A stretch of DNA of 64,000 nucleotides from Cylindrotheca closterium. Taxonomy: Eukaryota > Bacillariophyta > Bacillariophyceae > Bacillariales > Bacillariaceae. Below are positions 1 to 9,627 of the stretch, one piece after another. Numbering within the stretch: position 1 is the first letter of the stretch; the number at the start of each line of letters is the position of its first letter. The DNA lies in NCBI GenBank assembly GCA_933822405.4, contig CAKOGP040001914.1, positions 1-64,000 of the forward strand. Reading direction: 5' to 3'. The notes below the pieces were generated by a model that was given only the letters and a program-made list of their open reading frames with translations, made no database searches and was not told the DNA's origin. The translations under genes and the position numbers were made by a program.

Positions 1-261
1 CATTGCTCAGTTCCATCATAGTTCTTGTCTTGTGATGGTGTATTTGCGCAGTCCAATGAAAACTGGAGTTCGAATGCGGGAATGGAGGATTGCACGTTCG
101 TACTTCCGGCAGGTGCTTTGAATATTCTTTCATCATTCTTGGTTATTGTTTTGATTGCCAGAAAGCTTAGCAGCATACTGTATGCCGTGCAATTTTCCTT
201 GGGCGGACGAGAGACAAGAGTATAAAAGGGCTGCGGATGTAAAATCTTTTGCACTGCCATA

Positions 262-448
262 TTTGTGCATTACCAACTGTTTCCTTCTTGAACAGATCAT
301 ACTTCTTTGTCAACTCATCAAATATCAAGTACAGAGTATCCTCTAGAATCAATACCTTTAATGGGTCAATAAAGCCTACAATATCCGAAAAGCATATGCT
401 CGCGTTATGTCGTTGCGCAGTTCTGGCTTGGGCCGCCTGATGTGCCAT
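262..448 (-). pseudogene. class III nucleotide (guanylate/adenylate) cyclase fragment
   Basis: On the minus strand this stretch translates to a piece with the class III cyclase signature: FSDIVGF (metal-binding Asp motif) at about 371-400, then a leucine-rich helix and a KKYDLFKKETVGN segment near 272-310, which matches the family pattern of a K-x-E-T-x-G-D motif following the FxDIxGF motif. The second catalytic Asp is read as Asn (VGN rather than IGD), the domain breaks off after about 50 residues, and no membrane or regulatory part is present. It abuts the LTR-like repeat at 448. I infer a relic of a receptor-type cyclase gene cut by the retroelement. The family call rests on recognised motifs only. 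Confidence 0.55.
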
Positions 449-565
449 GTTGGAAGTCGTACAGACAACTCCCCTGAATCAGATAGTGACAAGTCTAAAC
501 CGTCATACATCAACCGCGAGAGTATGGAGAACCAGTCATGGGCAGATGTTGTTTGTAAGATGAGC
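448..565 (+). repeat. 5' LTR-like direct repeat of the copia relic
   Basis: Starts TGTTGGAAGTCGTACAGACA and pairs with 2441-2558. It is followed by about 290 bases of A/G-rich sequence with no long reading frame, where gag and the primer-binding site would be expected. Confidence 0.55.
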
Positions 566-851
566 GGGGCCAGACAGTAGTAGTGACAGCCAGTAATCTG
601 GAGGTCATCTTGACACAAACGAAGGAGAAGACTTTGGAAGAGGAAAGAGAGAAAGAAAACCTGCTGAAAAGAATTCCGCTTTGCAAACGACAGAGATCAA
701 GAAGACCACTGGGAAGGCAAAGGGAAAGGTGAACAGCTTTCAGAGGAGAAACAGAGCCAGTCACAATAAGAAAAGAAATAAGACTAGCAAAAGTTCGATC
801 TCAAAAAGATTGGCAAATAAAAAGAAGGCCAAAAAGAAAAAGGTCTAGTTT

Positions 852-2400
852 TTGTTTTTGAACAAGAGGTTTGAAGATTTGGAAAAGGAAGGAAAGGTGG
901 ATTTTTTCACTTGTGTACCATGGGAGGAACACCAGCTCACCGGAAAGACACACCTGTTGGAGCGATATACCACCGGACTTGCGTTTGCCCAAATGTCTGC
1001 CAAGCAGGGCCTCATGAAGTACAACAAAGAAGCAGAACTGAAGCTAATTGCGGAGTTTGCACATTTGCTGGAGTTCCAAGTTTTCCACGGAGTTAAAGCA
1101 GACGGACCTGACGGCATTTCTTTGGAAGAAGAGAGAGGAGCCGGAGACATGATCAATCTTATTGAGGAAAAGATCAATAGAGGACACACCGATGAAAATC
1201 CAGTGCTAGGAGCTAGGAGCAATTTCAATGGTCGAGTGCAGCGGGGAATCTACACCAAGGATGAGACAGCTTCTCCTACTGTAGATCAAGACTCGCTTTT
1301 TATCACCTGCATCGTCAACGCAATCAAGGGAAGGTTTAAGACCACCAGCGACGTCAGAGGAGCTTACCTAAATGCAAAGATGAAGGATAGAGTAATCATG
1401 CGCATTTCGGGACCTGAAGTCAATATCTTCTTTGGGCTTGATCCCAGTCTAAAGGAATTTGTCACCGTCGTGAGGGGAAAGAAAGTGCTCTATGTACAAT
1501 TGGACAGAGCATTATATGGGTGCGTAAAAAGCTCGATTTTATGGTATGAACTTTGCTCGGAAACTCTCATGGATATGAGTTTTAAGCTTAATCCTTACAA
1601 TCTGTGCGTTGCCAACTGTAATATTGATGGAAAACACTGCAGGATTTGCTGGTATATAGACAATAATAACATCAGTCATGTGAAATTGGAGGTTGTACAG
1701 GATATCATCGGGAAGATTGAAGCCAAGTTTGGAAAGATGACAAACAAGTATGGCGGAGAGCATGGGTTTTTGGGAATGAAGATAAGCTACAAAGATGACA
1801 AAGTAGAGATCAGCATGAAGAAGCATATTCTGAAAGCAATTGATATGTTCATGGAGGATATCAATAGAGAGGCAACTTTGCCTGCCAAGGCTTATCTGTT
1901 CGACGTGAGAGAAGTGGCAAAAGATTTGAAAGGTCCGATAGACTTGAAAAGAATCATTGGTTGAGACAACATCAGAAGGATGCAAGCATGGGTGGATGTT
2001 TTGTATGGAATCCACGACAACTGCAAAAGTCGCACTGGAGTCGGAGGATGCATCTCTTTTGGATGGGCGTACTTTTGACCATGTGTAAGAAACAGGGGCT
2101 TGATGTGAAGAGCTCAACTGAAGGAGAAGTTGTGGGCGTGAGCGATTTTTTGCCGAACATGATTTGGGTGAGAATGTTTTTGGAACAACAAGGTTTTGAA
2201 CTAGAAAAGAACAGGCTGTACCAGGACAATCAGAGCGCTATGAAGATCCTTTTGAACGGTAAGAAGTCAGCCGGAAAAAGTCAAAACACATCGACAATCG
2301 TTTTTATTTTATTAAGCTTCAATTGTTGTCCGAGGGAGTCGATGTGGTGTACTGTCCAACCGCAAAGATGCTGGCGGATTTTTTCACCAAGCCTTTGATA
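852..2400 (+). pseudogene. copia pol fragment (reverse transcriptase - RNase H), frameshifted
   Basis: An open frame at 852-1964 holds the copia RT core: ETASPTV, DVRGAYLNA, a RALYGCVKSS segment, and the active-site region written YIDNN where the family has YVDDN, so one catalytic Asp is lost. RNase H follows but not in one frame: a short piece with WVDVLYG and GCISF is in another frame at about 1980-2060, the STEGEVVGVSDFLPN piece is in the 1961-2398 frame, and the terminal KMLADFFTKPL motif (about 2365-2398) is shifted again after about 2280. Sequence between LKRII and WVDV is much shorter than in intact elements. It is clearly inactive. Confidence 0.75.
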
Positions 2401-2440
2401 CTCTACTAGAGGATGATGAGGAAGAATCAGTCAAGGAGCG

Positions 2441-2558
2441 TGTTGGAAGTCGTACAGACGACTCCCCTGAGTCAGGTAGTGACGAGTCTAAACTGTCATA
2501 CATCAACCATGAGAGCATGGAGAACCAATCATTGGCAGATGTTGTTCGTAAGATGAAC
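2441..2558 (+). repeat. 3' LTR-like direct repeat of the copia relic
   Basis: Second copy of the 448-565 repeat, lying about 40 bases after the end of the RNase H tail and directly after purine-rich sequence, as expected for a 3' LTR start. Its true 3' end is not visible. Confidence 0.55.
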
Positions 2559-2589
2559 AAATGAATTACAGTAGCTAAAACTGTGTAGA

Positions 2590-2641
2590 GAGTTTTTGGG
2601 ATGACCGAAAGCATGAGTTTGCTTTGGTCATTCGAAAACTC
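2590..2641. repeat. imperfect inverted repeat (hairpin)
   Basis: Arms 2590-2613 and 2619-2641 can pair over about 23 bases with a few mismatches around a five-base loop. The rest of 2559-2926 shows no gene. The hairpin could be part of the 3' LTR region or a small decayed element. Confidence 0.5.
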
Positions 2642-2926
2642 TTATCCCAACTAAAGCAAGTTTTATTGACAACTTTAAGGTTCATAGTATTAGGACTACG
2701 TTACGCCGAACAACTGAAGACTCAGAGTGTCGTTGGATCTTTTATTATCTAACAGTGCCAACCCTTGACAAACCTCAAATGGATGTTCACTTTGACAGGA
2801 ACTATTCGTCCCTACCTTGAAAAACTTCAAACAAGTAAGCAATACTCAATTCTTAACATATTCATCGCACACTGACTACAGTGTTGTAGATTACGTCTTG
2901 GTTGTCTCATCATTTGCCCTCAGTAC

Positions 2927-4156
2927 CTACCGTTGAGACTTTCGACCCTGCTCTTCTTCTAAGCGTTGTTGAAAGGCAATGCATGTTCCCCATGAATCTT
3001 CCCAATCATGAAAGCGCTGCGTCAAATTACCACAGGATGCCTGAGAGTTCTCCAATTGCTTTTGTACTTGCACGGCTGCTGTTGCAAAGTCGAGAAAAGG
3101 CCCCTGCATATGATCGAATTGGTTATGACCAAGTTTGCCGCGACCATGAAAGTCGACGCCCATGTATTGTTCATAATTTCGGTTGAACAATGCGCTTGCC
3201 TTTTTAAATTCCAAGCCCCTTGGATATTCGCGGTGTATGTCATTAACATAATTGATAAAGAGGGGAACGATTCCAGCGGCACCAAAGCATCTGTGTACCA
3301 AATTGAAGTGCATCATTTGCGACATCCACCAGGAATCGTCTTTTTTCATGAAGACATAAGGCATCAGAATCTTGATATATTTTCTATCAAAGGCATTGAG
3401 AATTGCATCCACTTCTGCGGTAATGACGATTCCTTTTTGGTTTAATTTCCTGAGCCTCTTTGGATCTCGCAAGCCATAGAACACACCTTCAGACGATGGC
3501 ATTTGCGTTTCCAAAAAGTCAAAATAAGATTTCCAGCAGACGGCCCCATTCAAGTTGTTGGTCGTGATGTTCATATCTTCAGGCATGTGGCAACTGAGGT
3601 CTACATCGTCATCCGAAAAGATCCAATATCTAAACTCTTTCTCTCTAATCTGCTCTTCACAGTGAGCATACTTGACCAGTTCATTTCTTCCTTCCGTCCA
3701 AGTTGTACCGGGGATAAACATTGTGCGACAAAAGGGGGACCATTGGCCATTTGCCAAGACATCACATTCGGGATCTTGAGCTGGTTCATCAAAGGATGCA
3801 TAGACCAATAAAACCTTCTTTTCCATGCCTGCATCGCGGAGTCGCTGTTTCCAGTCACCCAATATTCGGACGGGACCTTGCACGAGGACAACCAGATGTG
3901 ACATGGGATATGGGTCTCCATCTCTTCGCAATTTAAGCTTTTGTGAGAGTGGCTGTGGTGGTGCTGTTTGCGGTGGTGCTGTTTGGGGCGGGGGGGTCTC
4001 ATCTGTCTGGATCTGCGGAGCTACAGTCATGGCTGTCTGCACATTCGTTTCCTGTCTCATCTCCCCACCAAAATTCAAGTTCCTGTTAGGGAGCACAAAA
4101 GCCAACATAGCCAATATTAGTAGGTTAAGAAAAGATGGTACCGGTAGCTTGTTCAT
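2927..4156 (-). CDS. type II membrane protein, glycosyltransferase-like
   Basis: The 409-residue protein starts with a short cytoplasmic part and a hydrophobic signal anchor (about residues 9-22), followed by a Pro/Gln-rich stem with repeated PPQTA units (about 50-70) and a globular domain. The domain opens with a strand (LVVLVQGPVRI), has conserved-looking Cys residues, and contains WIFSDDDVDL. The DDD could be the DxD metal/nucleotide-sugar motif of Golgi glycosyltransferases. The topology fits a Golgi lumenal enzyme. I do not recognise the exact family, so the enzyme class is inference. It is a single exon facing the copia relic. The ATG at 4156 is chosen because it gives the signal anchor. 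Confidence 0.7.
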   Translation of the reverse strand: MNKLPVPSFLNLLILAMLAFVLPNRNLNFGGEMRQETNVQTAMTVAPQIQTDETPPPQTAPPQTAPPQPLSQKLKLRRDGDPYPMSHLVVLVQGPVRILGDWKQRLRDAGMEKKVLLVYASFDEPAQDPECDVLANGQWSPFCRTMFIPGTTWTEGRNELVKYAHCEEQIREKEFRYWIFSDDDVDLSCHMPEDMNITTNNLNGAVCWKSYFDFLETQMPSSEGVFYGLRDPKRLRKLNQKGIVITAEVDAILNAFDRKYIKILMPYVFMKKDDSWWMSQMMHFNLVHRCFGAAGIVPLFINYVNDIHREYPRGLEFKKASALFNRNYEQYMGVDFHGRGKLGHNQFDHMQGPFLDFATAAVQVQKQLENSQASCGNLTQRFHDWEDSWGTCIAFQQRLEEEQGRKSQR

Positions 4157-4395
4157 CTTTTGTTTCCTGCTTCCTTTTCTGTGTTATTAAATACTTGTTT
4201 TCAAAGTGACAATCCTCTCGGTGTGCAGTCTTCACATCCGACAAAACGCACCCGTGGCAGGATTATCGCGTTACTTTGAGCTTGTGTTCGGCACTTTTTA
4301 AAAAATGTTAACTAAATTTGTCTCAAGACGTAAAATGAGTCATCCAAATGACTTGAAGAGTCTACAGTTCGTTCCTCGAAACAAAAGAAAATCCT

Positions 4396-4426
4396 CATAC
4401 CGGTACAACTACATAGTACCGGTATG
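4396..4426. repeat. perfect 11-bp inverted repeat with ACCGGT cores
   Basis: CATACCGGTAC at 4396-4406 and GTACCGGTATG at 4416-4426 are exact reverse complements around a nine-base spacer. It lies about 240 bases upstream of the 2927-4156 gene start. Each arm contains the palindrome ACCGGT. Confidence 0.7.
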
Positions 4427-4662
4427 TCTCAAGTGGAGGCAAAGGATTGCAATGGTAGAACGCTCTTTGTTAATGGCAAGCAAAAGAGGTTTTGGAGATT
4501 GCTCGGTTGCTGCTGGATCGTGGAGCTTGTGTGCATGTAAAGAGACATGTACGGGTCGAATGTGGATGGAAAGGACAATAATGAATGTACGTCACTGCTT
4601 TCTATCATGCCGAAAGGTTTGCTTTCTCGATTGGAGTATTTTTTAAATGTTGCTGGATCGAG

Positions 4663-4696
4663 GTGATGACGTCGAAGCAGTGATGACGTCGAAGCA
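4663..4696. promoter_or_regulatory. two tandem 17-bp units with CRE-like TGACGTC core
   Basis: The unit GTGATGACGTCGAAGCA occurs twice with no spacer (4663-4679 and 4680-4696). TGACGTC is the core bound by bZIP factors of the CREB/ATF type, and CRE-like elements are known in diatom CO2/cAMP-responsive promoters. The site is about 0.5 kb upstream of the minus-strand gene ending at 2927; which gene it serves is unknown. Confidence 0.45.
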
Positions 4697-5030
4697 ACGA
4701 CAGAAAATAATTTGACACCACTAGAGATGAAGGGTGAGAGCAATCAAAACTGTACAAGAAAGTATGGCTTATGGTCACTGTTCCTAGTTGATATTGACAT
4801 GAAACTAGTGGTGCGTGGAAATAAAGGAAGGCATAGTAGACCTGATTGCCTCTATCAACCAGAATGGTATCGGTCATTTTCACAATACTACACAGAAACA
4901 GTAGTAATAATAGTAGTAGGACCTACAATCGAACACATTTGTAAAACCTACAATCGATTCTGCAACACAAACACCAGTTTCACATACACCATAGGAGGAT
5001 GGATAGGATGAGATGATGCGACACCATACC

Positions 5031-5699
5031 CTACGTCCGAAACATGGCATCCATAAAGTTCCCCCCATACCGCTCGTTGTAATAATGTGCAAAATTCCAA
5101 GCGACCACGATCCAAAAGCATCCAGGAACGGCTAGCCACAAGGATAGCGTCAATTCATCCTTGAGTGTCACCAACCCAATTTCTTGCGGAGTGACAATTG
5201 CTGTTTGTTCCGAATTTACCTGAAGTTGCAAATACCGAGTGTAGGATCCCGATTTTATGGCCGTCATGTCTTCTATCTGATCCACTAGATACTTCTCCAC
5301 TTGGCCCGTTTCTTTGTCAACCACTTGATCGTAGATGGAAACAATTTGATATCCTTTATTGGCATATATTTGTTGTCCTGGCAAATCCACCTTGGCAATG
5401 ATCACATCGCCGGCCTGCACCGTATCTTTCAGCCCCGTATTGGCAATCTCGGAAACGGCTTGACGAACTCCACCCAATCGATCTGACGAATCATCCGCCT
5501 CAGAAGATAACGGGTGATGTCGGGACGACGATGACAGTCTTGGGTTATTTGACTGTCGTATCATCATTGTTCTTCTTCGAAATGCACTGCTGGTGCTGGT
5601 CACAGCAGGCCCTGAAAACGCTAGGATTCCTCGCACAGCATGTACCAGCAGTAGTTGTAGAAGAATCATCGTTGACACATTCTGTCGTCTTGCACCCAT
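5031..5699 (-). CDS. plastid-targeted protein of unknown function
   Basis: The 222-residue protein opens with a signal peptide (hydrophobic stretch at about residues 11-27) ending in ILAFSGPA. The AF with Phe at the predicted cleavage is the ASAFAP-type motif that directs diatom proteins through the four-membrane plastid envelope. A Ser/Arg-rich transit-peptide-like part follows to about residue 65. The mature part (about 70-222) has a mixed alpha/beta region and one membrane segment near the C-terminus (about 183-205), followed by a short charged tail. I do not recognise the family. It is divergently arranged with the TPMT gene at 6018, sharing a 318-base promoter region. Confidence 0.75.
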   Translation of the reverse strand: MGARRQNVSTMILLQLLLVHAVRGILAFSGPAVTSTSSAFRRRTMMIRQSNNPRLSSSSRHHPLSSEADDSSDRLGGVRQAVSEIANTGLKDTVQAGDVIIAKVDLPGQQIYANKGYQIVSIYDQVVDKETGQVEKYLVDQIEDMTAIKSGSYTRYLQLQVNSEQTAIVTPQEIGLVTLKDELTLSLWLAVPGCFWIVVAWNFAHYYNERYGGNFMDAMFRT

Positions 5700-6017
5700 G
5701 ATTTTGGCTGGATGGTATCCTGTTATGACTACAGTATGTGACGATGCTTACGGTAGATCTCCAATAATCTCGATCACAAGAATAACGTGGATTGCTCGCA
5801 TCGACAAATTCTGGATTGTCATTTATGGGTTTCTGGTTTTCAGTTTATTGAGCGAGGGGGATCATTCCCCAAATTCGAACCATTCGACTGACTCGAAATC
5901 CGAAATGGCCTTTCTCCGTCATCTATATCATCATCATCATCATATATATTGCCCAGATCACCACATCGCCACATCAGAACCATCACAATTGACTTCAATC
6001 ATCCCATAGGAACGAAG

Positions 6018-7003
6018 ATGCTGATTACTAAAAGAATATCACAACAAAGCCTAACTCTTTTGGGAGTCTTGCTTCTCGCACTGTCGGTAATGGTGACGGC
6101 CGACGTGGCGGATGAAAACTCGGAAAATCTCAAACCGTGGTTGAATCGGGTAAGCGCGAAGAATATAAGATGATGATTTTATATAATGTGGATGCATACC
6201 TCTTGTCTCATTTTATCTTTTTAAATCGTATATATATATATATACATACATCATCATCATCACTATCACCATTGCACCCAAACCAAAAATTCGATCCAAC
6301 AATACAATCACTGATATAGTGGGAAAGCCGACAAATTGGATTTCACTTGTCAGACGTCAATGCCGTGCTGACCAAGTTTGCCGATAAACTCTTGATGGCA
6401 GAAGGTGAAGAGGATTGCTCCGCGACTCGTGTCTTTGTCCCACTCTGTGGAAAGACTTTGGATATGGTCTATTTGGCGAGTCGTGCGGGTGATTTGTATG
6501 GAGTGGAAGGCATCAAGACTGCTCTGGAGGAATTTGCCGCCGAACATCCCGAGTTTCAACTTGAAAACAAGGGGACGTCCAACGGATTTGAACGCTTTCA
6601 AGGCAAACAAATCACTTTGTTGAAGGGGGACTATTTCCAGTTGTCACAAGGGCATACCGAAGGGCAATTTGATGCGGTATACGATCGTGGTTCCTTGGTC
6701 GCCATTAATCCGGCCTTGAGAAGCGAGTATGTCAAGGTATTGGGAGGACTCCTCGCAAAAGGAGCAAGAATTCTGCTGGTAACCTATGAACGTATCGGTA
6801 CCCCAGAGGCAATGGCAACGGGTCCGCCGTTTTCCATCACCGAAACTGGTGTGCGGGAAATTTACGAAGGATTGGATTGGGTAGAATCAGTAACTTTGCT
6901 GCACAAAGAGGATCAGCTAATATCATTTCCAGGTGTTAAGGAACGATCCCCAGGATTGGATGGCCTTGTGGAGACGGTCTATCTGATTCAAGCCAAGAAA
7001 TAA
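6018..7003 (+). CDS. TPMT-family S-adenosylmethionine methyltransferase (copy 1), one intron
   Basis: Exon 1 is 6018-6149 and exon 2 is 6320-7003; the intron 6150-6319 has GTAAGC and TAG borders and falls between codons (phase 0), giving 271 residues. Exon 1 encodes a signal-peptide-like hydrophobic stretch and KPWLNR; exon 2 begins WESRQIGFHLSDVN, the family's W-x3-x-x-G-x-H entry. The SAM-binding motif VPLCGKTLDM with YGVEGI follows, then LKGDYFQL and YDRGSLVAI. Thiopurine methyltransferase-like enzymes move methyl to sulfur, selenium or halide acceptors; the substrate here is unknown. The ATG at 6018 is preferred because the hydrophobic leader starts there; an in-frame codon at 5949 adds a His-rich extension. 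A paralogue lies at 18576. Confidence 0.85.
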
Positions 7004-7261
7004 AAATAAAATCATCAATTCAGATCATCATTCTTCTGGTATCACCATTTACTTTATAGGTCACATAAGTTGAAGGTTCAGGCTATTGATCTACCAGCCC
7101 ATCTTTTGGTAGGTTCACTGTAATGCTAGCTGGAATATGTGAAGCGCGCGGCCTTGTGGTAGTTCCTGCAAAAGCTGCCTGGGACGACGGAGTCCATTGT
7201 CAGTATAATCGAACTGTTTTTTGGAATTGTTGTTTGTTATTGCCGTTCCTGCTTATATGGT

Positions 7262-7630
7262 TCATGTCGAGTTTTTGGCACTCTCCATTCGATCAAATAC
7301 ATGCTTTTGAACCTCCACTTTCTTCAATCGTGAACCTGGTACCATTGCTTGGCTCAGCCTGCGTTTCACTCGTATGGCAGCGTCGCCCTGACTGGCATAA
7401 TCGGACTGTAGTGCGATTCGCTCTTCCGTGACTCCGGTGAGAATAAGATTTCGCAAGCGGTCGAGGCATACTAGTTTCCCAGATACAACTCTGCCGTCGT
7501 TCAATGTACAACTGATGTGCTGACCAAGAACTGAGTTCATGTTTGTTTTAAATGATATGTGAACTTTGCTTCGAGTGGCATTGCGCGCGTGCGTTTTGCG
7601 GCGATCCGTCGTACTTTTCTTATTCCCCAT
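7262..7630 (-). CDS. NAA38: LSm-fold protein, NAA38 (LSMD1)-like
   Basis: The 122-residue protein has a basic N-terminus and one Sm/LSm domain: Sm1 motif at about residues 34-65 (LGQHISCTLNDGRVVSGKL with the Asp-Gly-Arg turn and NLILTG), then an Sm2-like part with AMVPGSRLKKVEVQ. The AMVPG...IEV ending is typical of NAA38, the auxiliary subunit of the NatC N-terminal acetyltransferase, rather than of LSM1-8, whose Sm2 motif reads RG. That makes NatC the best guess, while another Sm-like role remains possible. The single-exon gene is divergent from the TauE gene at 7914, with a 283-base shared upstream region. Confidence 0.65.
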   Translation of the reverse strand: MGNKKSTTDRRKTHARNATRSKVHISFKTNMNSVLGQHISCTLNDGRVVSGKLVCLDRLRNLILTGVTEERIALQSDYASQGDAAIRVKRRLSQAMVPGSRLKKVEVQKHVFDRMESAKNST

Positions 7631-7913
7631 ATCTCCAATGATGAAAGCGGGCGCCGGACAGGACGTATCTTTTTTTGCAACAACAAAAAATAATGCCGGT
7701 CACAGAAGTGAATGAATGTTGACCGCAACGAAGCTCTCAACAAATCATCTACAGTACATGTAACATTCCATTTTTGTGATTTACCAAACACAAACCTATC
7801 ATTCCCTACCCGTGTGTTTTGAGAAAGCGATGAAAATGAAATGCCAATTGAGATAAAAGGATTCTTGCCGCCGTAAATCCCCCTCTGTTGAATCAATTCA
7901 ATCAACATCAACA

Positions 7914-8828
7914 ATGACCATGAAATTCTCGAGCATCCTTTCCAAGATTCAACCCAAGCGGAATCTCTACGCGTTCACAGTTGGTACTGCTGCAGGGTGC
8001 GCAGTAGGTCTATGTGGTTGGGGTGGAGCTCAAGTGATCATTCCCTCCATGACACTGCCAATGAGCTTTGCCAATTATTCCCAGCTCAGTGCTACCGGAA
8101 TTTCACTTTCCTCCTTGTCCGTCTCGACGCTGTCGTCAGGTTACCGCTTTTGGGAAAAGGATCGAGTCCACCTTCCAATTGTGCTCGCCATTGGGATTCC
8201 AGCCGTGTTCTCAGCTCGTGTCGGGAGTCACATTGCCAAGAAACTGTCGGGTGATGCCTTGGCTCTGTTTTTCAACGGATTCAGCATTGTGCTGATTCCT
8301 ACCCATTTTTACATTCAAAAGCGTGCCAAAGGGCGACAACCCGAAGTCAGTTCAAAGGGACAAGAATACGATGGTATCGACCCCGTTTGTACTACTGCTA
8401 CTGCTACTGCCAGAAGTAGTCACCCGCTTACTTGGCCACAAGTGGCACAGCATGCATCCTTTGGTATTTGCTCTGGCATCATCTCGGCCTTGATGGGCGT
8501 GGGAGGACTTCCCCTCACCATGTCCTACATTACCGAAGCAACACATTTACCGCATCACTACGTTCAAGGGACGGCCGTTTGTGCCCTCATTCCTTCCATT
8601 CTGGTGTCTGCCGCTTCGAGGATTCATTCCATTCCTGTGCAAGCCGCCGTGTCCGTGGCGCTGGGGGCCATGGTGGGTGGCTACGGCGGAGCACAAGTTG
8701 CGTTGGATCTGACGGAGGAGCAGCTGCGAACCATTTACATGACCAGCCTGGTGGTCTTTGGAGGGCGTTCGACGTTTGGTGCCGCCCGTAATATTCGAAA
8801 CATTATTCAGGCAAATCGAGGACGATAA
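7914..8828 (+). CDS. TauE/SafE-family membrane transporter (putative sulfite/anion exporter)
   Basis: The 304-residue protein has about eight membrane segments in two related halves. Each half contains the family's Gly-rich loop: GLCGWGGAQVIIPSM at about residues 31-45 and GVGGLPLTM at about 190-200. TauE/SafE (formerly DUF81) proteins export sulfite, sulfoacetate or related anions across the plasma membrane. The central loop (about 135-165) is hydrophilic. There is no clear cleavable targeting peptide, so the membrane is not determined. The ATG at 7914 is followed by a second at 7920; either would do. Confidence 0.8.
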   Translation: MTMKFSSILSKIQPKRNLYAFTVGTAAGCAVGLCGWGGAQVIIPSMTLPMSFANYSQLSATGISLSSLSVSTLSSGYRFWEKDRVHLPIVLAIGIPAVFSARVGSHIAKKLSGDALALFFNGFSIVLIPTHFYIQKRAKGRQPEVSSKGQEYDGIDPVCTTATATARSSHPLTWPQVAQHASFGICSGIISALMGVGGLPLTMSYITEATHLPHHYVQGTAVCALIPSILVSAASRIHSIPVQAAVSVALGAMVGGYGGAQVALDLTEEQLRTIYMTSLVVFGGRSTFGAARNIRNIIQANRGR

Positions 8829-8907
8829 TTCAACAGCACAGGTGCTGAGATGGTTTTGTATTATCTACTAAAAGTGGGAGTTTGGTCAACAAAGCGACTC
8901 TCAAGGG

Positions 8908-9120
8908 CTAGCCCTCGTTAGCTCCGATTCTCCAAGAGACGCACGTTCTTGCAACAAGCAACATGTGGTCCCCAACACATTTTCGACGCATTTTGAAGGC
9001 TTGTGCACTATAGGTAGTGCCAACTTCCAACAAACCCAGCCCAACGTTGACAGCTGAATAAATTTCCAAGGTTGCTGCCGCATCAGCGCAGACAGCCAAC
9101 ATATTCTTGTAGTGCTGACT
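8908..9120 (-). pseudogene. gene fragment of unknown family
   Basis: The minus strand reads through about 70 codons of helix-rich sequence (HYKNMLAVCADAAATLE ... RTCVSWRIGANEG, stop near 8908). The last 30 bases recur in altered form at 12725-12755, where the minus strand again gives NVSW-IGAN. The two copies suggest a small dispersed sequence family, perhaps the tail of a repeated gene. No start or partner exon is visible, so it may be a relic. Confidence 0.25.
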
Positions 9121-9627
9121 CGAACAAAAAGGGATAATAATGATGGTGGCGCAGTGGAGATTTTTGAAACTAGAGGTCTAATTAGTCCAATCATCGACAC
9201 GCAATACAACAACAGAAGTAGATTGACCATGCGTTGCTGTACTGTAAAATACGCCTTGAACAACATTGAAGGCGTAGCTATCCCTATCCAACGATGAGGT
9301 AGCTACGTATACCTGACGGAAATGCAGCTTTCTTCCATCGCCATAGTGCTTCCTCTAGCGACCTATGCTGTTGCGTTCTATATATATACAGGTTGGGACT
9401 GTCGATTTCTAATTGGATAGACCTGGACGAACTGATCACACTCCTCCTGGCACCAGCAAAACCTCAGGCAGCTGTATCATCGTACTTCAATTGCTCGATC
9501 GAGAGATTTCTTCAATGGGGGAGAGACCAGTTTGTAGCATCGGTCTTGCCTTTTATTGAAAAGAAGCCAGGGGTCACACGTGACTGCATCCAATTTCCCC
9601 TTAGGTACAGAAACCCACCGGTGATGC

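Larger units (their letters stand above)
448..2558 (+). mobile_element. Ty1/copia-type LTR retrotransposon relic
   Basis: Two similar direct repeats (448-565 and 2441-2558) bracket a broken pol region. Both repeats begin TGTTGGAAGTC, a common start for copia LTRs. The 3' one is preceded by a purine-rich run (about 2409-2438) that could be a polypurine tract. Between them only reverse transcriptase and RNase H coding remains; gag, protease and integrase are missing, and the reading frame is broken several times. By eye the two repeats differ at about 13 of 118 positions, so this is an old copy. Full LTR length cannot be fixed because sequence after each repeat diverges. Confidence 0.65.
4157..5030. 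other. intergenic region with inverted repeat and CRE-like sites
   Basis: This 0.87-kb gap lies between the start of the 2927-4156 gene and the 3' end of the 5031-5699 gene. No reading frame in it looks coding. It holds a perfect 11-bp inverted repeat (4396-4426) and two tandem CRE-like units (4663-4696), listed separately. Confidence 0.6.

Noticed and set aside
1..166. Coding start at the left edge
   Set aside because: Only short frames without recognisable motifs; nothing supportable.
7537..7914. 125-codon minus-strand frame overlapping the LSm gene start
   Set aside because: It overlaps the LSm coding start in another frame and spans the shared divergent promoter; no domain.
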